A DNA stretch of 27,507 nt from Didymodactylos carnosus (Eukaryota; Rotifera; Eurotatoria; Philodinida; Philodinidae): contig CAJNOQ010001914.1 of the NCBI GenBank assembly GCA_905250885.1, positions 1-27,507 of the forward strand. The letters run 5' to 3'. The translations under genes and the position numbers were made by a program. Under the pieces are notes generated by a model. That model did not search any database. It saw only the letters and a program-made list of their open reading frames with translations, and was not told the DNA's origin. Numbering within the stretch: the first letter of the stretch is position 1; every line of letters starts with the position of its first letter. Positions 21,201-27,507 of the stretch are shown here, one piece after another.

Positions 21201-24200
21201 TTCCTATAAATAAAAATTAATCTAATGAATACTTTAACATGTTTGATGTACTGTTTGAACATCGTGTCTAGATTTCAGTTGGAATTCTATTCAATTTATA
21301 CTTTTTATTTGTGCAGTATTTATACAAATTAGTTCATACTATTCTTTATCCTGACAAATTTTTTCGTTCAAATGTTCAAGTTCTTTATCAAGTAGCTGCT
21401 AAAATACACTTTTAAAAAATTGTTACGATGGCTATTTACTAAAATTTCGTCTAATTTTGACTTATTTACTATTTTCTATACTAAAATTTTCTTTATTAAA
21501 AGTTCAAGCCGAGTACGAGTCCGGTAATCTTTTAGATTCTTTTTGATGAAGGTGGTTTATATTTTAATTTGCTGAGCCCTGGATAGATATTTAATTTTAC
21601 GAAAATAAGGGTACGTTCCATGTCCGCCTCCCGAACAAAATTTTCAATTTCATGTGAAACAGTAGGTGTTGTTATTTCGCTTTTCATTTTTCTCTGTTCA
21701 TTTGTGTTAAAACTTGAATAGATCGGACTCGAAATACAAAAACTCAAGTCCGAGTCCTTCAAAAAAATCTCCAGTCCAAGTCCGCCAAAAAATCTTCCAG
21801 TCCGGACTCGGACTCGCCTATGTCTGCTCGCTTGGCAACACAAGTTGATGACAGATAGACTCGTGCAGCAAAGAATATAACTGAAATAAAAAGCTTTCAG
21901 ATGACTAAAAGATTCAGTTATGGATTAAAATATGATTAGATGATCTGTCCGTCTGGACGATATAGTCAGATATGTGGAGTTAAAGTCTTAAGATTAGCGT
22001 TTCGATTAAAGGACATTATATGATGAGAGACTGGAAGAAGAACGTTGAACAGTTTGTTTCATTTGCTCAAAAACAAACACATCACGAAACTGAAGAAAAC
22101 TTTGGGCAATTGACAAGTGCACTATTTGTCTTAAATACATTATTTATGTGGTCTTTTATAACAAAGAATATCGTTACCTTTCTTTACTACATTGTGATAG
22201 TAGTAGGTCAAAACATCAAATTTGATAAATACAGAAGCAAGAACTGTGCATGCCAAACAAAGAAGAATTGAAGCATTATGGTTAAATATATACGTAAAAT
22301 GAAGTATGTCATGCAATCTACAATTAAATCACAATGAAGACAACACTCGAATATTCAAATAGCAGTTTCCTGCGATCTCATTCTCGCGTTACACTCATTG
22401 CTCATATTCTTGATCGATTTTTCCTGCTCGATGTTTCTCTTTTTAAATTTCTTTCTTTTCATCTAATTTTCATTTGCAATTGACTTTATAGTATTTTCAA
22501 GTGTTTGATTTAAATTCGTTCGTTTTTCAGTATCATTTTCTAAAGTTCTATAAAAAAAGCATATCGATTTTGTATCAGTATTCAACAGCGAAAATTCTAT
22601 CTCACACATACTTGTTTCTCACTTCACTATTGGATAAATATTTTCTCATTCAGATATATTACTTTCTAAACATTTCTCATTTAATTCAAGTGTCTCGATT
22701 CTGTGATTTAAATTTTTTAAGATATATATGTGCACACAATAAAAAGCAAGCAGTGGATATCTATTTGTAACAATATTCGAATAACTCACGTCGTTTGTTT
22801 TTCGTAATTGTAATATTTCATTATCTAACGTTTCAAATTCAGATGTTTTTGTGTTAAAACTGAAGTTTATATGATCACAATCGTCTTTTAATTTATTATA
22901 ATCTTCTTCCAATTTCTAAAATAGAAAAAAACATAAAGTAAACATGAGTATGAGATCACAAACTATACCATTTTCCAAAATAATTTGTACAAGATCAACA
23001 ATAAACGTTTCTTCAAATATGTACAAGCTTTAGTTTTTTTTTTCTTTAACTGACCATATGTGAATTTAAACACTGTTTATTTTTGATCTTATACAACTTA
23101 TTCTGATTTATTTCATTCTTATACCAATAAATAAAAGTAGAATAATACCTTTTTCGTTTCAAGTAATTGTTCATAATTTTGTTTCATTATGGCCAATTGT
23201 TTTTTCGTTTCTCCTTCCTGCAACAAATAAATGTTATACAATCAAATATTCATTAAAAATAAAACTTACTCGTCTTAGAACAAGAATATGTTCTTCACGT
23301 AATTTATTATATTGATCACGCATTTTAACATATTTTTCATCTGAATTTACTTTTTCTGTAAAATAAAAGAGAATAAGGATAGCTGCAAATTCTGTCCGAT
23401 ATACGGATTCATACGTTCGAGAGTGTGCATTTCTTCTATTCTTCGGGTATTCTCTAACTGTTGACGTAGTTGTTCTTCTAATTGTAAACGATGCTAAATA
23501 GAATGAAAGGTTAAATAATTTTATTAAACTTTCATTCATTTAAAAGCGCTTTATTTACATTTTTTTCTTCAATTAATGCTGAATCTTTTTGCGATATTGT
23601 CTTGTGTAATTCATGTGTTTGATCACGCACTTCTCTCAAAGCTATATCGTACTAAAAAAGAGAATAGAATAAACAAATGTTTTTGATATTTTACTCTTTG
23701 ATAAGATGAGGATCACCTGAAGAAGACGTTGTTCAAGATCTGCAATTTCTTTTGCTCTAAAATTGAATAAATGCAGAATAATGATGATTCTATGTGTACA
23801 AAATACCTGTGGTCAACATGTCCATTAGGAGGCCATCCATCGCCCATAAACGGATCACTTGCCGTGGGAAAACTCATATTTGAAATTGTCTATAAAAAAA
23901 TTCATAACATTTGATTAAAAAGATCAAACATGCACTGTTTATTGATACGCACATCTGATGTATCGATTAATGCATCTTCTATAACTTGCGTTGGCTCTGG
24001 TGGTGGAGCAACAATTGTGGCAACAGGAGTATGATAATTTTTATAATCTTCCTTAATTTTGAAGTTAGGAGGATTCTATAAAAGAATTACGCATAATTCA
24101 CTAGCGACTAGTCGATCATGGAACATTTTATTTCATACATCAGGTAATATCGGCACTTTAATAAGATCTCGAAAATATTGTAACGTTGATGCTTGTTCGT

Positions 24201-25929
24201 AAAATTTTTTCAGTCGACGAAATTGTTCATTCAAACGTGTTCGATGTCCGGTCAATGTATCGCCAGTAAGACCTATTTAAAAAAAACAACCAACGCAATC
24301 AAATGTGATAGAATAACAATAAAATAGAAGACTTACTATCGTGCAGTTTAAATAAAACTTTAACAACGTAATCATAAAGTAAACTAGAATCTTGAACGCA
24401 TAATATAAGTGGATGTAATCGACATTGTCCAACTGCTGTCATCGAATTTGCTCGAGATTGATCGAGAGACGTAAAAACTAAAAGAAATACGTATTCTTCG
24501 ATATAAGAACTACCAGACACACAGGATTCATCGGAGCTCTTATTATTAGTTTATCCTTTTCCAATATCTACGTCAACAAATTACAATTACCAGCGTCAAC
24601 TAATCCTAGAAGTTCGTCCATATAATCCATCAACTCAATAGATAATTGAAAACTAAAAGAGCATAAAAAAAAAGTTGACGACAATCAATGAAAACTGTCT
24701 CAGCGTCCTGAAAATACGTACTAAAGATCCAGATTATCACCAAATACTCTTCTCACATCATTTCCTTCACCAATGCTCAAATTACCAGTAAACATTACAT
24801 TCTATAACAGATACATAAAGAAATTAAATGATAATACCAGTATACTTTATTTAACATACTCTTTCATGAAATCCCAGTTTTGTAATCATCAGTCGACAAT
24901 ATCGGTAGGTCATTGTACCGTAACTTTGACGAAGTGAGTTCTAGAAATAGAAAAAATAAACATCAGATTAATCATAATACAAATGAGCAATTGACAGCAA
25001 ATAATATTTAAATTTGATAATTCCAAATTTAAATAAGTGATGAATAAAATTTGTGAAATTTCTGAACTTTTTTCATGCATTTCTACGTGACAATGTCTGA
25101 TATTTTATTAATATATCGAGTTATTTAATATCACTCCGGCGATAAAAAATTCTTGATGTTTCAAAGCAAACATAAAGAACATAATCAATAAACATGCAGA
25201 AACCTATGAGGCAGAGCAGCTGAAGAATGAATGAACGATGGTGTACAAACCAATGGTGCAGATGTCACACCGACTTGCATTATAGGAGATTAATGTCGAT
25301 ATGCATACAACACATACAAACACAAAATAATAATCAAATGTCTATACACACGCACCCAAAACTTTCCTAATTGATCAAAATAAGCCGTTAATGGTATCGA
25401 ATCATGAACAACCTAGAAAGGACAGAGACAAATTAATCAATACTACTATATTAAAAATCCATCAAGAAAAAAATCATTACATATTTGTGACCATCACGAA
25501 GTAACCTATGTATAACATAGCAAAATTTCCAACAAACAATTGGATGACTTTCCAACTGTAGTCGGGTACACATTGACCAAAATAATCTTGCCCCCTCAAG
25601 ACGAAATGTACCTAATATTAAATCTAAAAAATAAGCAAGAAAACCCGAAAACCTATACGTGAGAAAAGAGAAAATTAGGTAAACATACTTCGAACATGTT
25701 TTTCTTTGGCTGGTGTTTCCAAATTATTGACAGCTTTACTTGCACTTTGCCACTAGAAAAATAATAACAGCAATGATAATTTATTACAATGCGAAATGTA
25801 AAATGGCCTTACTTGTGTCCATTCAAATCTTTCTCGTTCAACTTGATCAGCTGCTTTCCGTCGTACCGGAATATTTGTAACAAGTTGTTGTAAATTAACA
25901 CTACTTGCTCGTCTATTATAAACACTCAT
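18244..25929 (-). CDS. HIP1: HIP1 / HIP1R / Sla2-type endocytic adaptor (ANTH, coiled coil, I/LWEQ)
   Basis: Links PI(4,5)P2, clathrin/AP-2 and F-actin in endocytosis (family role). Twenty-eight exons join in phase to about 1071 residues: 25813-25929, 25689-25752, 25481-25623, 25356-25412, 24860-24940, 24722-24801, 24591-24652, 24337-24477, 24139-24272, 23953-24075, 23807-23889, 23717-23756, 23559-23651, 23415-23493, 23270-23355, 23149-23217, 22790-22915, 21099-21203, 20805-20942, 20565-20745, 20143-20496, 19991-20082, 19837-19932, 19619-19771, 19457-19557, 18682-18787, 18492-18615, 18244-18431. ANTH spans about 18-293, with the lipid-binding pattern K45-x9-K55-x-K57-H58 (KAVNNLETPAKEKH). DPF at 346-348 is a likely AP-2 site. 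Coiled coil spans about 362-667. The I/LWEQ module spans about 800-1050, with KLEVNGKILDTC, FYTKNHKWTEGLVSAAKNVG and SATAQLVAAS; HYQLAGEDEGW resembles the HIP1 C-terminus. The ATG at 25929 is the only sensible start. The tail after residue 1067 may instead splice onward. Confidence 0.95.
21510..21816. mobile_element. Foldback / MITE-like insertion in HIP1 intron, about 307 bp
   Basis: CGAGTACGAGTCCGG at 21510-21524 and CCGGACTCGGACTCG at 21802-21816 are inverted repeats matching at 14 of 15 positions. The element is richer in GC at its ends than the intron around it, has no credible reading frame, and carries two copies of a 26-base tandem unit (21747-21772 and 21773-21798, AGTCC...AATCTCC type) next to the right arm. 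I saw no clear target duplication. Confidence 0.5.
21747..21798 (+). repeat. 26-base tandem repeat, two copies
   Basis: Both units begin AGTCC(G/A)AGTCC, continue with an A run and end in AATCTCC or AATCTTCC. A partial third unit runs into the right terminal inverted repeat of the foldback element. Confidence 0.6.
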
Positions 25930-26749
25930 TTTGATTTTTAATAAAACTTGTTTTATTTTACAATTATTTGTTAAACTGTTAAATTCATTTGAAAAAAAAA
26001 ACTAATAAACTGGAAAATCTAAATTAAAAAAATATAAACAATCGCTGACTCATAACTTGGGGAAGAAAAGAATTTGAGTCTATCATGACACGATAACGCC
26101 CACCACGATTACATTTTTTTTCTATTTCTTTTAATCGTCGTTGTTGATCTTTTATTTTATTTTTTTTCTATTATCAACCTTTTACAATCGATTTATTTAA
26201 CCTTCTTGGTGTTTTGTTCGCTTTTGTCGATCTATTTGCCAAAGAAAACAACATAAAATAAAAATGGAATATTTTATTCTTTGTCTATATCATGTGAAGG
26301 TATTTCTTTATTTCTCTCTTCTCTACTTTACTTGTCATGTTGAAGGGCAACAAAATACATATGAGTCTGTATTTATATAGTATAGTTTGAAGAAAAAAAC
26401 AGCACATATATACAAATAAATAAAGCCTTACAATCATTCTCAAGGAGGAAAATAGGATCAAAACTCAAACGTAATAAATAGATGTGTTATGGACAACAAA
26501 GTATTCATTTATTCAGGCACCTTTGGGTGTTCCGTAGTGAAATAAGTCAACGTTAGAAAGTTTGAACAGTATCAGTTACAGTAGAACAGAAACCATCAGC
26601 GTTCATACAAGGTATGGTTGATGCTATTATGGCAACATTCAGCTTCCAGAAATCGAGATTGTACTATTATAGCTCTGCGACTGTGCAATACAAAGAACTT
26701 GCATTATTGTCACGTGGTATAACACATGACCATCCTGTAAACAGAAGAA
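25930..26749 (-). promoter_or_regulatory. HIP1: Upstream region of HIP1
   Basis: An acceptor-like TTTAACAG lies on the minus strand at 25976 and following, leaving about 46 nt before the ATG. That fits either a 5' UTR intron or a spliced-leader addition site. A TATATAAAT box on the minus strand (26371-26379) lies about 440 bp upstream of the ATG. No coding sequence was seen. Both signals are short and could be chance. Confidence 0.3.
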
Positions 26750-27376
26750 TTTTTGAACTTCACAGCCTTATTTTCTCCGTCGGATAGACAGCCTTCCGCT
26801 TGTTCCCCACTAGTTGTCAATTTTGGTCATCAAACATGGCCGCCGCTGAGTTCTAAAAAACCGGAAAAGTAGCTCCAGTTCGTCAAATATGGAACTACCG
26901 ATTTGTCATAAACTTCGAGGAATCAAAATTTTCCAGATGTCGCTCTTCGAGAGCTTCTATCACTCTACTTTAGGGTCAAAAATCACGTCTTATGGAGATG
27001 GTTGCCACTAGTCGATGATCAGCTCGGCTGGAAAAGCTGAATCAGCTATGTAGTTCTATCAGGGCTCTACGAGAGCCAGAATCAGCTCGAACAAACTAAA
27101 ACTTACTTTCCATAAATGCTTTTCTCTTCTCTTTTGCTTCTTACTGATTCGAAACCGAATATCCTTATCTGTACTTTCAAGGCTGACTCAAGCAACCAGG
27201 ACTGAGGACTCAGGGAGCGCACTTGATAGTAACGCTAACATCTTCCTGCTCAAAATAACACTGTTCTTAAATACGTATAATAGTTAAAGCTACCTAAGTT
27301 TTCTACTACTCTAAATGTTTCGTCCAGTTTAAAAATATTTGTTATTTACATGAAGCTTTTCTTCTAATAACTGGAG
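26750..27376. other. GC-richer non-coding block, possible decayed repeat
   Basis: Base composition rises relative to the flanks and stops are present in all frames. Two perfect small hairpins occur 121 bp apart: GCTCTTCGAGAGC at 26942-26954 and GGCTCTACGAGAGCC at 27063-27077. AGCTCGGCTGGAAAAGCTGA near 27021 also has self-similarity. It may be an old mobile element of unknown family. Confidence 0.3.
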
Positions 27377-27501
27377 CCTATTTCTCAAAAAAACTTAAGT
27401 TTTACTTAAGTGAGTTTCTCAAAAACACTTAAGTATAATTTCCTGTTTACTTAAGTGAAATTATTCACTTAAGTAAAACTTAAGTTTTTTCGAGAAACAG
27501 G
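27377..27501. mobile_element. Palindromic foldback element with 37-bp arms, about 125 bp
   Basis: The left arm at 27377-27413 (CCTATTTCTCAAAAAAACTT...AAGTGA) and the right arm at 27465-27501 are reverse complements at about 35 of 37 positions. The 51-base loop holds a further TTTCTCAAAAACACTTAAGT copy. ACTTAAG, itself nearly palindromic, occurs repeatedly throughout. No coding capacity. The right end lies within six bases of the window edge, so the true boundary may be outside. Confidence 0.65.
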
Positions 27502-27507
27502 CCGCAC

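Larger units (their letters stand above)
21204..22789 (-). other. HIP1: Enlarged HIP1 intron with relic exon-like segments
   Basis: This intron is 1586 nt in a gene whose introns are mostly 50-70 nt. It has a GTGAGT donor at 22789 and a TTATAG acceptor at 21204. On the minus strand it contains coiled-coil-like open pieces behind good acceptors. IETLELNEKCLESNISE (about 22649-22699) follows a CACAG acceptor. LENDTEKRTNLNQTLENTIK (from 22543) follows TTTATAG. QLLDKELEHLNEKICQDKE (21342-21398) follows TTTTAG. Each runs into a stop or does not match the neighbouring phase, and the canonical exons already give a full-length protein. They look like dead or skipped exons. The intron also carries a foldback element. 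Confidence 0.6.

Noticed and set aside
21532-21843. Minus-strand frame of 103 codons in the HIP1 intron
   Set aside because: It runs through the foldback element and its 26-base tandem units; it has no family resemblance.
22020-22770. Two plus-strand frames in the HIP1 intron (22020-22271 and 22501-22770)
   Set aside because: They have no recognisable domain, and the second is antisense to the coiled-coil-like relic segments. Chance frames are more likely.
1-27507. CRISPR arrays, operons or bacterial-type genes
   Set aside because: No regularly spaced direct repeats were seen, and both genes are intron-rich and animal-like.

Overview
The window looks like animal nuclear DNA from a small, AT-rich genome (roughly 30% GC by eye). 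Both genes I can support are on the minus strand. Both are split by many GT-AG introns, most of them only 50-70 nt long, and both encode metazoan-type actin/adhesion or endocytosis proteins. That architecture fits a bdelloid rotifer such as Rotaria or Adineta, but this assignment is an inference from style, not from a marker gene.

Layout. 1-5630 is gene-poor: a G/C homopolymer patch at the very start, a small palindromic inverted repeat (325-420), a 355-bp GC-rich foldback element (1761-2115), a probable 5'-truncated tRNA-type SINE on the minus strand (2964-3127), an orphan terminal-exon candidate (3666-3757), and diverged dispersed repeats (4651-5018). 5631-8748 (minus) is a six-exon gene for a protein of about 675 residues: a long disordered Ser-rich region followed by a C-terminal tensin-type SH2 domain and a stop, with no PTB domain. 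8775-18243 is about 9.5 kb in which I see no gene, only microsatellites, a scaffold gap (12389-12398) bordered by long G and C homopolymers, and a short TATA...AATAAA pair at 14524-14672.

18244-25929 (minus) is a complete 28-exon HIP1 / HIP1R / Sla2-type gene: N-terminal ANTH domain with its phosphoinositide-binding signature, a linker with a DPF adaptor motif, a long coiled coil, and a C-terminal talin-like I/LWEQ actin-binding module. Exon phases agree at every junction and the product is about 1071 residues, close to human HIP1R. Its one large intron (21204-22789) holds a 307-bp foldback element and several dead coiled-coil exon-like segments. 25930-27507 holds the upstream region, a somewhat GC-richer block, and a 125-bp foldback with 37-bp arms at the right edge.

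How the genes relate: HIP1 proteins link phosphoinositides, clathrin/AP-2 and F-actin during endocytosis, and tensin-type SH2 domains bind phosphotyrosine at adhesion sites. Both act at the membrane-actin interface, but 9.5 kb separates them and nothing indicates joint expression. I did not find a clearly new biological system. The most interesting items are the PTB-less tensin-type SH2 protein, the relic exons in the HIP1 intron, the three foldback elements, and the matching TTAACAG acceptors just upstream of both start codons.
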